Part shown: positions 54,715 to 63,920 of the stretch, in pieces
Layout: every line of letters starts with the position of its first letter
Position numbering within the stretch: the stretch's first letter is position 1
Source of the DNA: an uncultured Shimia sp.
Lineage (GTDB): Bacteria; Pseudomonadota; Alphaproteobacteria; Rhodobacterales; Rhodobacteraceae
Length of the DNA stretch: 64,000 nt
Reading direction: 5' to 3'
NCBI GenBank assembly: GCA_937897325.1
Contig: CALCOY010000009.1
Location: forward strand, 1 to 64,000
Made by a program: the position numbers and the translations under genes
The notes under the pieces: model-generated
Databases searched by the model: none
The model's input: only the letters and a program-made list of their open reading frames with translations
What the model was told of the DNA's origin: nothing

Positions 54715-56243
54715 CAAAGGCTCTCCAGAAAACGTATAAGTGCGTCGCGGTCGGGTTTGGGCATATTAACCACTCTTTGTTGGGCCGCCTCAGCCTCACC
54801 ACCATGCCAGAGCACCGCCTCAAGCAGATTGCGAGCGCGACCATCATGCAGGAAATAGGTGTGACCGGACACTTGCTCGGTCAGCCCGATGCCCCAAAGC
54901 GGCGGCGTGCGCCATTCCCGCCCTTTGGCCCGCCCTTCCGGGCGGTTGTCAGCAAGATCGGGCCCCATATCGTGCAAAAGCATATTCGTGTAGGGCCAGA
55001 TCAACTGAAAGCTTTGTTCGGGCATGTCTTCCAGGCGATGCGTCACGTGTTTCGGCGTGTGACAGGCGATGCAACCCGCCTCATAAAACATCTGCTTGCC
55101 GCGCAAGACCTCAGGATCATCCACGTCGCGACGCGCAGGTACGGCCAGGTTCGACGAATAGAATGTCACAAGGTCCAAGGCCGCATCCGAAACTTCTGCA
55201 CTGTCATGCGCTGCGGTATTTCCATGCGGGGCGGACCGGCAATCTGCCTGAGCGTCGGTGCAATCGCCGTAGCCTGCGGGAAAAAGCGTTGTCGACAGCC
55301 CGATATCCCCCTGAAACGCGCTCGCCGTCTGTTCTTTCACACTGGGCTGACCAGCCTTGAGGCCGAAACGGCCCAGCATGGGGCGATCATGTTCACGCGA
55401 CCAGACAATGTTCGCGCGGCCCGAAATGCCGTCGCCATCCGCGTCATCGGGGTCGGCCAGCGCAAGAATGTCTTTGGCCGGTATTGTGTCCAGCAGACCC
55501 AACCCGATCATCTGGGGCGCGACACGTGGACTGATCATGACGTCTGGATGCAGCGGACCATAACCAAGATCAGTCAGTTCGTAGTGCGGCTTGCGCAGCG
55601 AAACGACCTCGCCCCCTGCCAAGTTTACGAGCGTTTCTGTGTAGGTGATTTTCAAATTCGCTTCAGCCTTGTGGCCTGCCACTCCGAAATCCTGAACCTG
55701 ACCGCCATAGACTGGGTCCGGCGCGGTCCGAATGTATTCCGAAATTTCGTGCGCATCGGGCTGGCCATCTGGAATCGACAGCCGGACAAGCATTGATGTC
55801 GCGCTGTCATCCGGACCTTCGGGCGGATGGCCACGACCATCTTTCAAGTGGCATCGTTGGCAGGATCTTGCATTGTAGAGTGGACCCAGTCCATCCGAGG
55901 CCAGCGTCGATGACGGTGAAGACACCCAAAGTTTCTTAAAAAGTCCGTTGCCGACCTTGAAGTCGAGTTCCCGCTCAAACGAGATATTGGCGGAAGCCTG
56001 ACTAAAGGCATTTGTAGTCTTTGAGGGGCGAACCGTCGCGGCACCGGCTTGGTTGACCTCAAAACGTTCCGCCTTTGTGAAATCAGTCGTGGGGGCGACG
56101 ATCTCGGATATCCTCGACTGTTCATCTGCCGTGCGCGCCGTGGGCAGCAAATGCGCATCCGGCAGTTCGGATGCCGTACCGAGCGTTCCCGTCGCGATCA
56201 AAATCGCCAAGCCAGCTATGCGCATCATAGACTTTATGCCCAT
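54714..56243 (-). CDS. Di-heme oxidoreductase family protein (DUF1111)
   Basis: 509 residues with a signal peptide (about 7-25). The two CxxCH heme motifs are CQRCH at 128-132 and CIACH in the C-terminal third (about 395), with a MLHDMGPDLADNRPEG segment following. The domain resembles di-heme peroxidases and thiol oxidoreductases. It should accept or donate electrons in the periplasm. Start ATG 56243. First gene of the downstream half of the imelysin cluster. Confidence 0.88.
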   Translation of the reverse strand: MGIKSMMRIAGLAILIATGTLGTASELPDAHLLPTARTADEQSRISEIVAPTTDFTKAERFEVNQAGAATVRPSKTTNAFSQASANISFERELDFKVGNGLFKKLWVSSPSSTLASDGLGPLYNARSCQRCHLKDGRGHPPEGPDDSATSMLVRLSIPDGQPDAHEISEYIRTAPDPVYGGQVQDFGVAGHKAEANLKITYTETLVNLAGGEVVSLRKPHYELTDLGYGPLHPDVMISPRVAPQMIGLGLLDTIPAKDILALADPDDADGDGISGRANIVWSREHDRPMLGRFGLKAGQPSVKEQTASAFQGDIGLSTTLFPAGYGDCTDAQADCRSAPHGNTAAHDSAEVSDAALDLVTFYSSNLAVPARRDVDDPEVLRGKQMFYEAGCIACHTPKHVTHRLEDMPEQSFQLIWPYTNMLLHDMGPDLADNRPEGRAKGREWRTPPLWGIGLTEQVSGHTYFLHDGRARNLLEAVLWHGGEAEAAQQRVVNMPKPDRDALIRFLESL

Positions 56244-56330
56244 TGATCTCTTAGATATACCCTATAAGTATACTCAGGAATAACCAATGGCGAGTCTCTC
56301 GTCACAGCAGAATTGCAGGTAGACCGCGAC

Positions 56331-56771
56331 ATGGCGCCACTGTCAGCTCAGCATTCGACACATCCGGGCCTCGCGCCCAGTGCTGCTGCTGCGGCACTGC
56401 CAGAGATCGAGTCGCTCGGCCTTCTTAACCATCTCCGTATGGTGGCCTTGGGGTGCCGGGCATCTGCAAAAACAAATCTGTTTGAAGCTTGCGCGCTTCT
56501 GTCTCTAGATGGCGAGGATGCGAAGCGCACATTCGCGGATACATTGATCAAATGCCTTGAGACGTCGGCCCGCAGTCCCATCACATGGTTCCGCCCAGGC
56601 GTGAACGAATTATCGTTTGACGAGGCATGGGTCATGCGGTGCATCGCATGTGTCCGGTCAGGGGACGCCGACAGTCTGGACTTTCTGTTAAGATCCCGCA
56701 TCGCTGCGTCTGATCGCAGATACATAGGCTTCTTGCTCGGACGGATTTCTGACCAGTTCGAAGCTGTCTAA
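56331..56771 (+). CDS. Hypothetical protein inside the imelysin cluster
   Basis: 146 residues, soluble, no signal peptide or membrane span. The middle (about 40-90) is helical with a FEACALLSLDGEDAKRTFAD segment, followed by ITWFRPGVNELSFDEAWVMR. No family recognised. It is divergent from the DUF1111 gene (87-base gap) and opposes the rest of the cluster. ATG 56331 was chosen; TTG 56313 is an alternative. A cytoplasmic regulator or helper is possible but not shown. Confidence 0.6.
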   Translation: MAPLSAQHSTHPGLAPSAAAAALPEIESLGLLNHLRMVALGCRASAKTNLFEACALLSLDGEDAKRTFADTLIKCLETSARSPITWFRPGVNELSFDEAWVMRCIACVRSGDADSLDFLLRSRIAASDRRYIGFLLGRISDQFEAV

Positions 56772-56811
56772 AGCCGCGGCTATCCGCACCGCCCGCTGCC
56801 TACTAGCCTAA

Positions 56812-57060
56812 CTAACCCAATATGTCAGATGGCGTGATCTTTCGTTTGGAAAGCTTCTTGCCGTAGGCCTGCACCCAATGGGAATACTTGCCAAGGCGCC
56901 CCTGTTGTGCGGTCAACATCTGCACGAAAGCCATCCGATGCCTGTCTTTTTTCAATGATTTGAACAGCGATTTCTGCGCTTTCGTCATCGAACAACCGAT
57001 GCAATGACCTTCGCGTTTGAACTTGCAGACGTCAATGCAGGGGCTGGGTGTTTTGCTCAT
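56812..57060 (-). CDS. DUF1289 family protein
   Basis: 82 residues with a CxxxC-x7-CxxC cysteine set (C8, C12, C20, C23; SPCIDVCKFKREGHCIGCS), the mark of DUF1289, a small probable zinc or iron-sulfur binder. It lies downstream of the first imelysin on the same strand, with a hairpin between them near 57079-57105. Function unknown. Confidence 0.85.
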   Translation of the reverse strand: MSKTPSPCIDVCKFKREGHCIGCSMTKAQKSLFKSLKKDRHRMAFVQMLTAQQGRLGKYSHWVQAYGKKLSKRKITPSDILG

Positions 57061-57129
57061 CTGGTGTGCCTCGCAAGATGAAGGGGACGATCTCCCGCCC
57101 CCTTCCCATTAGCTAGGTATCTGCGTGTC

Positions 57130-58389
57130 TTATTGGAAGACAGCGTCGGGATTATCGAGGCTGTCGGACCCTTCGAATTCGATCGCATCGACCCCAAGTG
57201 CCGCGACGACCCGTTCGATCGACCGGGTCTGATCGGTCAGGGCGTTCACGGCCCCCATGATCAGCGCCTCGCCCGCTTCATTGCCGCGCTCCAGCATCAT
57301 GTCGTAGGCAAAGCCCGCTTCGGCCGCTGTCTTGATCTCCATCATCTCCATCATGGTCGCATCAAGCTTCGCGCGCAGTTCGGCATCCACGGACTCATCC
57401 GCAGCGGCGACAAGCGACGAAAGCGATGGCCCCGAGACGACAGTGCCGTCAACAGACGTGTAGCTGCCCATATAGACGTTCCGGATACCCATGGCGTCGT
57501 AGAAATGGCTGTTGTGGGTGTTGTCGGCAAAGCAATCATGCTCTTCCTCGGGGTCGTTCAGCATAAGGCCAAGCTTCATCCGTTCGCCTGCCTGCTCCCC
57601 ATAGCTGAGCGATCCCATGCCCGTCAGTATGGCCGAAATCCCGGCATCTTCGTCACTCATAAGCACAGCGCGGGCCTCACCACCGGCGGCCCATTGTGCC
57701 GCCATCCACTCCAGATCGGACACGAGCAGATCCGTCACCGCCTTCAGATACTCGGCCCGGCGTTCGCAATTGCCACCGGTACAGGCGTCATCCTTGGCGT
57801 AGTCCGTCCAGGGCCGATTGCCTGCACCTGCCGCGTGCCCGTTCAGATCCTGCCCCCAAAGCAAGAACTCGATCGCGTGATAGCCGGTGGCGACATTCGC
57901 TTCAACACCATCTGCCTCGTGCAATTGCTCTTCAAGAAGTGCAGTCGTGATCGCGGAAGCATCCACGGTCTGATCGGAAAGTGTAAAGCTTGGGTTGGCG
58001 ATGACATTCAACACCGCGTATTCGTTTTCATCCGTTGCGCCCCCATAGGTCGCATCGACATAGTCGATCAGCCCCTCGTCGAGCGGCCAGGCATTCACCT
58101 TGCCTTCCCAATCGTCGACGATCGCGTTTCCGAAGCGGTAAACTTCGCTTTGCTGGTAAGGAACTCGCGATTTCAGCCATGCCGCTTTGGCCGCTTCAAG
58201 CGCTTCGGCAGAGGGATTTTCGATCAAGGTGTTGATGGCCGCCTGCATGGTTTGCGCGGTCGTGACGCTGTCCGAGTACTTGGCCAGAGCGATGTTGGCG
58301 TAGTTGTCCAGGACCGCCGCCTTGTCTGCCAAAGCAGGTGCAGCCATCAGAGCGGTTGTACCCATCAGGGCAAGTAGTTTCGTTTTCAT
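57130..58389 (-). CDS. Imelysin family protein (IrpA-like)
   Basis: 419 residues with a signal peptide (about 1-21). The GxHxxE motif of imelysins is at 169-174 (GYHAIEFLLWG), and the family segments WPLDEGLIDYVD and NTHNSHFYDAMG are present. The family is linked to iron acquisition; IrpA of cyanobacteria is iron-regulated. The Met-rich segment MMEMMEIKTAAE (about 370) may bind metal. It follows the hypothetical gene at 58415 by 25 bases. Start ATG 58389 with GGAG upstream. Confidence 0.9.
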   Translation of the reverse strand: MKTKLLALMGTTALMAAPALADKAAVLDNYANIALAKYSDSVTTAQTMQAAINTLIENPSAEALEAAKAAWLKSRVPYQQSEVYRFGNAIVDDWEGKVNAWPLDEGLIDYVDATYGGATDENEYAVLNVIANPSFTLSDQTVDASAITTALLEEQLHEADGVEANVATGYHAIEFLLWGQDLNGHAAGAGNRPWTDYAKDDACTGGNCERRAEYLKAVTDLLVSDLEWMAAQWAAGGEARAVLMSDEDAGISAILTGMGSLSYGEQAGERMKLGLMLNDPEEEHDCFADNTHNSHFYDAMGIRNVYMGSYTSVDGTVVSGPSLSSLVAAADESVDAELRAKLDATMMEMMEIKTAAEAGFAYDMMLERGNEAGEALIMGAVNALTDQTRSIERVVAALGVDAIEFEGSDSLDNPDAVFQ

Positions 58390-58414
58390 GTTTGTTCTCC
58401 GAGTTAGACGAAAT

Positions 58415-58939
58415 TCAATGCAGTTGAACGATCTTCGTGCCGGCCTGTCCCATGGCGTCCCTAAGCGCGCCTTCGATGCGACGGATCGATGTGCCCACCC
58501 TGGCAGCAAGCTGAACAAGACGTTCGGTATATTCAAAGCGTGTGATCATCGCTGCCAGCAGCTTCGCGCCCGCCTGATCTGCCTTGACCGAAAGCGCGAC
58601 CAGATTGACCAGCAACAATTCGTCCGTCGAAATGCTGCGGCAGCCACTGGCATGCATTTGAAACGGGCCAAGTTCACCGACCCCCAGCCGCGATATTAAG
58701 GTTTCGAATGCTTGCATCTCCGCATTCGCTGTGCCGAGTGACAGATAGAGAGCAAAGTCGTTCCAGACGGTCGCCTGTCCCGCTGGACCCTCCCGAAACA
58801 GTCGGATGGAATGGAGCAAACGGACAGCCCACCTATCAAGATCGACCATTTGGGTGGCGACCGCGTTTTGCAGCGGATCTGCACCGGAACATGCGCAGAA
58901 GGACCGATCCGCGATGGAAAGTCTGTCAAAAAAACTCAT
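58415..58939 (-). CDS. Hypothetical protein upstream of the imelysin
   Basis: 174 residues, cytoplasmic by sequence. Mostly helical, with LLVNLVALSVKADQAGAKLL and an amphipathic C-terminal stretch (AARVGTSIRRIEGALRDAMG). No family recognised. ATG 58939 (MSFFDRLSIA) was chosen; the frame to 59080 includes unlikely sequence. It precedes the imelysin in the same direction and likely shares its transcript. Confidence 0.6.
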   Translation of the reverse strand: MSFFDRLSIADRSFCACSGADPLQNAVATQMVDLDRWAVRLLHSIRLFREGPAGQATVWNDFALYLSLGTANAEMQAFETLISRLGVGELGPFQMHASGCRSISTDELLLVNLVALSVKADQAGAKLLAAMITRFEYTERLVQLAARVGTSIRRIEGALRDAMGQAGTKIVQLH

Positions 58940-59368
58940 ATCCGGGGGCCACCAAACCCTTGTCTCATCTTTGTACCTGGCACGAATGTGATGGTTGCAA
59001 ACCGAAGTCTTCCCAAGGAAATCGGAAGAAGCCCAAACTGATCGCGCATTCTCCCAACCAAGCCTCGAACACACAGACACCGTATCTCCGCGAAAATCAA
59101 GCTTTCCGACTTTTTTTGTCGGAATATAGTTTCAAAGCCAATCTGCAAATGGCGACGATCGACGCTCAGACGATCCCGAAAGCCGTTTTGCGAGAACCCG
59201 GCCAAGGAACACCCGGACAAGCTGTTTTCCGCAAAACAAAGCTCAGGAATGCGGCGCGGCTTGGTCAGTCTGCCAACGACAAAGAAGGGGATCCACCGCA
59301 TGGCTTGACCCCGGTGGGATATGCTTCAATGTCGACCCGTCAAGAAACCGGAACTGGGGGACATCGCA
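58940..59368. other. Leader region of the BMP transporter operon
   Basis: About 430 bases between divergent genes. It holds a hairpin TCCGAC-T7-GTCGGA at 59105-59123 and a longer imperfect hairpin at about 59291-59320 (ATCCACCG with CGGTGGGAT) ahead of the BMP start at 59369. No known riboswitch consensus could be confirmed by eye. Confidence 0.5.
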
Positions 59369-60388
59369 ATGGGGATCAACCAAAACAATCAAAGCCGTCG
59401 CCATTTCATGCTGACGAGTGCTGTGACAGCCTTGATGGCCAGTGCGTTCGGGGGGACCCGCGCGATGGCTGCCGAACCGATCAAGACGGCTGGCATCTAT
59501 ACCGTGCCAGTCGAACAGCAATGGGTAAGCCGCATTCACAAGGCCGCCCTGACAGCGCAGGAGCGAGGCGATATCTCGTATGTTTTCTCGGAGAATGTGA
59601 GCAATACGGATTATGCGCGGGTCCTGCGTGAATACGCCGAACAAGGCAACACCCTGATCATCGGTGAGGTGTTCGGGGCCGAACAAGAAGCCAGAGAGGT
59701 TGCAGCAGAATATCCAGACGTGGCCTTTCTGATGGGATCAAGCTTCAAGGAAGATCCGGCCCTTCCCAACTTCGCGGTCTTCGACAACTACATTCAAGAT
59801 GCGTCTTACCTGTCCGGCATCATTGCGGGGTCAATGACTGAAAGCGCAAACATCGGGATGGTCGGAGGCTTTCCGATCCCAGAAGTCAACAGGCTAATGC
59901 ATGCCTTCATGGCGGGCGCGCGCGAGATGAACCCAGACATCACGTTTCAGGTCAACTTTATTGGCAGCTGGTTCGATCCACCCAAGGCCAAGGAGACTGC
60001 CTTTGCAATGATCGAAAACGGAGCAGACCTCCTATATGCCGAACGCTTTGGTGTTTCTGATGCGGCAAAAGAGCGTGGCATCCTCGCCATTGGCAACGTC
60101 ATCGACACTCAGGCCGAATACCCCGACACGGTGGTCGCCTCCGCGATCTGGCACTTTGAGCCTACGCTGGACAAAGCCATCGCCGAGGTTCAGGCGGGCA
60201 CGTTCAAGGCAGCGGATTACGGCATCTATTCGTTCATGAAAGAGGGCGGCACTTCGCTGGCCCCGCTGGGCACGTTCGAAGGCAAGGTGCCTGTAGAAGC
60301 GATGGCGCTTGTAGAACAGCGACAGGGCGAAATAATGTCAGGCGCCTTCGTGGTCGAGATCAACGACGAAGAACCCTCATCTTCCTGA
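59369..60388 (+). CDS. BMP family ABC transporter substrate-binding protein
   Basis: 339 residues with a twin-arginine-like signal (QSRRHFMLTSAVTALMASAF). The BMP/PnrA fold (Med/BMP) has the VFDNYIQDASYLSGIIAG and MVGGFPIPEVNRLMHAF segments. Such proteins bind nucleosides or nucleobases. Start ATG 59369 with GGGGGA upstream. First gene of the operon with an ATPase, two permeases and an amidohydrolase. Confidence 0.88.
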   Translation: MGINQNNQSRRHFMLTSAVTALMASAFGGTRAMAAEPIKTAGIYTVPVEQQWVSRIHKAALTAQERGDISYVFSENVSNTDYARVLREYAEQGNTLIIGEVFGAEQEAREVAAEYPDVAFLMGSSFKEDPALPNFAVFDNYIQDASYLSGIIAGSMTESANIGMVGGFPIPEVNRLMHAFMAGAREMNPDITFQVNFIGSWFDPPKAKETAFAMIENGADLLYAERFGVSDAAKERGILAIGNVIDTQAEYPDTVVASAIWHFEPTLDKAIAEVQAGTFKAADYGIYSFMKEGGTSLAPLGTFEGKVPVEAMALVEQRQGEIMSGAFVVEINDEEPSSS

Positions 60389-60392
60389 TCTG

Positions 60393-61934
60393 ATGACCGC
60401 GTCCAAAGACGTCATTCTCCGCCTCGAAAACATCACGAAACGCTTTGGCGCGCTGACGGCGAACGATGCGGTCAGCCTGTCCTTGCGGCGGGGTGAGGTC
60501 GTGGCTCTGCTGGGCGAGAACGGGGCGGGCAAGACCACGCTGATGAACATCCTTTTCGGCCAATATACGTCCGATCTTGGACGTATCGAAGCATTTGGTC
60601 GCCAACTCCCTCCCGGCAAACCCATTGCAGCACTGGAGGCCGGAATCGGCATGGTGCACCAGCACTTCACCCTGGCCGACAATATGACGGTGCTGGAAAA
60701 CATCATGCTTGGTGCACGGCCGCTGTTGCGTCCCACGCTGCAGAGTGCAGCGGCGCGCAAACGTCTTGCGGCATTGTCCGAACGCTTCCACTTGGCCGTG
60801 TCACCAGATGCCACGGTCGGCCAACTTACGGTGGGAGAACGCCAACGAGTCGAGATCCTTAAGGCGCTCTTTCGCGATGTCCGCATTCTCATCCTGGACG
60901 AACCGACGGCGGTTCTGACACCACAGGAGACAGATGATCTTTTTACCACACTCCGCGAGGCCGTCAGAAACGATCTTTCGGTGATCTTCATTTCCCACAA
61001 GCTGCATGAAGTCCTGGCGATCTCTGATCGTGTGATCATCCTGCGCCACGGCAAGGTGGTCGCTGAGACCGATACGAAAGACACCACCAAAGAAGAGCTT
61101 GCCGCGTCGATGATGGGAAAGTCCACAAGCGCCCCGCAGATCTCATTCGGCAAAGGCGGCCAGCCGTTGCTAGAATTGCGGCACGTCAACATGACAGGCG
61201 AAGGCACAGCCCCCGGCCTCATAGACGTGTCGCTGAGCCTTAAGGCGGGGCAGATCGTCGGGCTGGCAGGTGTGTCGGGCAATGGTCAGGCGGCGTTGGC
61301 TAATTTGGTCGGTGGTGTGCGTTCCCCTCAGTCCGGCGATGTCCGCCTAAATGGCGAAGCCATCCAATGTTGGACACCGCGCGAAGCGATTGAGGCGGGC
61401 ATTGCGCGTATCCCCGAAGATCGTCACGCCACCGGCACGATCCCGGACTTCGATCTTACGGAGAACGCCATTCTCGAAAAGTATTGCAGCGCGGGCGCCA
61501 GCCAATATGGCTGGCTCAACTGGAAGCAGGCCAAGCGTTTCACAGAAGATATCATCGATAAGTACGACGTGCGCTGTCCTGGGCCGGACACACCGATCCG
61601 ACTGCTTTCGGGCGGCAACATGCAAAAGCTGATCCTTGGACGCGTGCTTGAGGGCGCACCGCAAATCGTTCTAGCCAATCAACCCGTGAGGGGGCTGGAT
61701 ATAGGCGCGGTCAACTATGTGCATGGTCAATTGGTCGCCGCACGAGATCGCGGAGCGGCTGTGCTTTTGATCTCTGAGGATCTTGATGAGGTCATGGCGC
61801 TTTCAGACATCATTCACGTCGTTTCCGAAGGCCGTCTGTCGCCCGGTTTTGACCGCGGAACCATGACACCAGCGGAGCTTGGCCTCTGGATGGCCGGGCA
61901 GGGTTTCGAAAAGATCACCGCCCATGCGTCTTGA
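60393..61934 (+). CDS. Nucleoside-type ABC transporter ATP-binding protein (double ABC)
   Basis: 513 residues with two ABC domains. The first has intact Walker A GENGAGKTTLMN, signature LTVGERQRVEIL and Walker B ILDEPTAVLTPQE. The second has a degenerate Walker A (GVSGNGQAAL) and signature LSGGNMQKLILG, as in RbsA/YufO proteins. It starts four bases after the BMP gene and overlaps the first permease by 11 bases. Confidence 0.92.
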   Translation: MTASKDVILRLENITKRFGALTANDAVSLSLRRGEVVALLGENGAGKTTLMNILFGQYTSDLGRIEAFGRQLPPGKPIAALEAGIGMVHQHFTLADNMTVLENIMLGARPLLRPTLQSAAARKRLAALSERFHLAVSPDATVGQLTVGERQRVEILKALFRDVRILILDEPTAVLTPQETDDLFTTLREAVRNDLSVIFISHKLHEVLAISDRVIILRHGKVVAETDTKDTTKEELAASMMGKSTSAPQISFGKGGQPLLELRHVNMTGEGTAPGLIDVSLSLKAGQIVGLAGVSGNGQAALANLVGGVRSPQSGDVRLNGEAIQCWTPREAIEAGIARIPEDRHATGTIPDFDLTENAILEKYCSAGASQYGWLNWKQAKRFTEDIIDKYDVRCPGPDTPIRLLSGGNMQKLILGRVLEGAPQIVLANQPVRGLDIGAVNYVHGQLVAARDRGAAVLLISEDLDEVMALSDIIHVVSEGRLSPGFDRGTMTPAELGLWMAGQGFEKITAHAS

Positions 61935-62973
61935 GCCGATCGAACATCCGAGTGTCGCGCGCAGCTTGACTCCCCCAATCTTGGCGATTTTTACCACGAT
62001 CATCATCGCCTCCCTGCTTGCAATGATCGCGGGCGGCAATCCATTTGCCGTACTTGGCCTGATCATCGAAGGCGCCGTCGGCTCTCAGTTCGCTGTCCTC
62101 GAAACACTGAATCGTGCCACACCCCTGATCTTTACCGGACTTGCCGTTGCCGTCGCCTTTCGCGCAAAGTTCTGGAACATCGGAGCTGAGGCGCAGCTTT
62201 ATGCGGGCGCCCTCATGACCGTAGTTTTAGGCGCAGGCACCCTGCCCTGGCCAAGCTTTGTCCTTCTGCCGGTGCTGGCCCTTGCCGCTATTCTGTCTGG
62301 GGCGCTGGTCTTGCTGATCCCGGCGATCCTGAAAACCCGTTTCGGCGTTGACGAGGTTGTGACAACACTGCTGTTCAATTTCATCTTTCTGCTCTTCATC
62401 TCGATGCTCCTCGAAGGCCCGTTGAAAGATCCGATGGGCATGGGTTGGCCGAAATCACCCCGTGTCCTGCCCGAGGCACGCTTGCCTCGGATCGTTGAAG
62501 GTTTGCGATTGCATTGGGGGTTCGGCCTCGCGCTGATCTCGGCTGTCGTGATCTGGCTGATCCAGACCCGCAGCGTTCTGGGGTATGAGATCCGGGCTGT
62601 CGGGCTAAACCGGAAGGCTGCCGCTTTTGCCGGGATCCCGATCAATCTCGTGCTTGTCAAAACCGCGCTTATATCCGGAGGTCTGGCCGCCCTAGCAGGC
62701 TTTTCCGAAGTTGCGGGGGTGAAGGCCAGCCTCACGCTCGATCTGTCGCCAGGGTTTGGATACACGGGGATCATCGTGGCGATGCTCGCGCTTCTCAACC
62801 CGCTTGGCGTGATTGTCGCAGCCATCTTCGTGGCAGGGATCTTTGTAGGTGCCGACAGCATGAGCCGTGCCGCAGGTGTGCCGACCTATCTGGCTGACAT
62901 CATGCTGGCAACGGCGCTTCTTCTGATGGTCCTCGCTATCATGCTTACCCGCTTCCGGATCATCCGGGAATAG
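61924..62973 (+). CDS. Nucleoside-type ABC transporter permease 1
   Basis: 349 residues with about nine spans, of the BPD_transp_2 family (YufP-like). Segments such as AEAQLYAGALMTVVLGAG and EVAGVKASLTLDLSPGFGY mark the family. ATG 61924 overlaps the ATPase gene by 11 bases; the longer frame from 61879 is not needed. Confidence 0.9.
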   Translation: MRLEPIEHPSVARSLTPPILAIFTTIIIASLLAMIAGGNPFAVLGLIIEGAVGSQFAVLETLNRATPLIFTGLAVAVAFRAKFWNIGAEAQLYAGALMTVVLGAGTLPWPSFVLLPVLALAAILSGALVLLIPAILKTRFGVDEVVTTLLFNFIFLLFISMLLEGPLKDPMGMGWPKSPRVLPEARLPRIVEGLRLHWGFGLALISAVVIWLIQTRSVLGYEIRAVGLNRKAAAFAGIPINLVLVKTALISGGLAALAGFSEVAGVKASLTLDLSPGFGYTGIIVAMLALLNPLGVIVAAIFVAGIFVGADSMSRAAGVPTYLADIMLATALLLMVLAIMLTRFRIIRE

Positions 62974-62975
62974 AC

Positions 62976-63920
62976 ATGGAGATCCTCGACATTCTCCTGT
63001 CCGCCAGCTTCTGGGCCGCCGCAATCCGCATCGCAAGCCCGCTTATCTTCGCCACCCTCGGTGAACTGATCTGTGAACGGGCTGGCGTTCTGAATCTGGG
63101 AATCGAGGGGATCATGGTTGCAGGTGCCTTTTCCGGTTGGATGGCCGTCTATTCCGGCACAGATCTTTGGATGGGGGTCACGGTCGCGCTGCTTGTAGGT
63201 ATGATATTCGGCGCGCTTCACTCCGTTCTCACCGTGCCATTTGGCTTATCGCAGCATGTCGTCGGTCTAGGTGTGACACTGCTGGCCACGTCGTCCACAT
63301 ACTACGCCTACCGCCTTGCCCTGCCTGATGTGACGACACCACCCAAGATCGCACCCTTTCAACCCATGGAGATACCGGTTTTTGTCGACATTCCCGTGCT
63401 TGGGCCTGCGCTTTTTGCGCAAACCCCGCTAACTTATTTGGCCTTCACGCTGGTCGTTGTAGTCAGCCTGATCCTCTACAGAACACCCCTTGGCCTTGCG
63501 GTGCGCGCGGCGGGGGAAAACCCAGCCGCTGTCGCGGCACAGGGTCTATCCGTGACCGGCATCCGCATGGCTGCGGTCACCGTCGGCAGTGGCCTCATGG
63601 CCGTGGGCGGAGCGTTCCTTACCATGTCGGCCTTCGACAGCTTCTTTTTTGAGATGGTCAATGGCCGGGGCTGGATCTGTATCGCACTCGTCGTCTTCGG
63701 ATCCTGGCGACCCGGCAAGGCCCTTTTGGGCGCCATCCTGTTTGCCGCCTTCGAGGCGTTGCAGATCCGCGTTCAGCAAACGTCGCTAGGGGCGAACATA
63801 CCCTATCAGATCTTCCTGATGATGCCCTACATACTGTCCATACTCGCCCTCGTCGCCATGTCCCGCCGCGCTGCAGTTCCTGCAGCCCTCATGGTGCCAT
63901 TCCAAAAAGGAGCGCGCTGA
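62976..63920 (+). CDS. Nucleoside-type ABC transporter permease 2
   Basis: 314 residues with about eight spans, BPD_transp_2 family (YufQ-like), beginning MEILDILLSASFWAAAIRIA and containing GELICERAGVLNLGIEGIMV. It starts two bases after permease 1 and overlaps the amidohydrolase start by one base (TGATG). Confidence 0.9.
   Translation: MEILDILLSASFWAAAIRIASPLIFATLGELICERAGVLNLGIEGIMVAGAFSGWMAVYSGTDLWMGVTVALLVGMIFGALHSVLTVPFGLSQHVVGLGVTLLATSSTYYAYRLALPDVTTPPKIAPFQPMEIPVFVDIPVLGPALFAQTPLTYLAFTLVVVVSLILYRTPLGLAVRAAGENPAAVAAQGLSVTGIRMAAVTVGSGLMAVGGAFLTMSAFDSFFFEMVNGRGWICIALVVFGSWRPGKALLGAILFAAFEALQIRVQQTSLGANIPYQIFLMMPYILSILALVAMSRRAAVPAALMVPFQKGAR

Noticed and set aside
54612-55796. Open frame of 394 codons on the plus strand
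   Set aside because: Antisense to the DUF1111 and imelysin genes.
57133-58377. Open frame of 414 codons on the plus strand
   Set aside because: Antisense to the first imelysin, which has a signal peptide and the GxHxxE motif.
59105-59123. T7-loop hairpin as a purine riboswitch or terminator
   Set aside because: No conserved purine-aptamer core was seen, and the T run is in the loop rather than after the stem.
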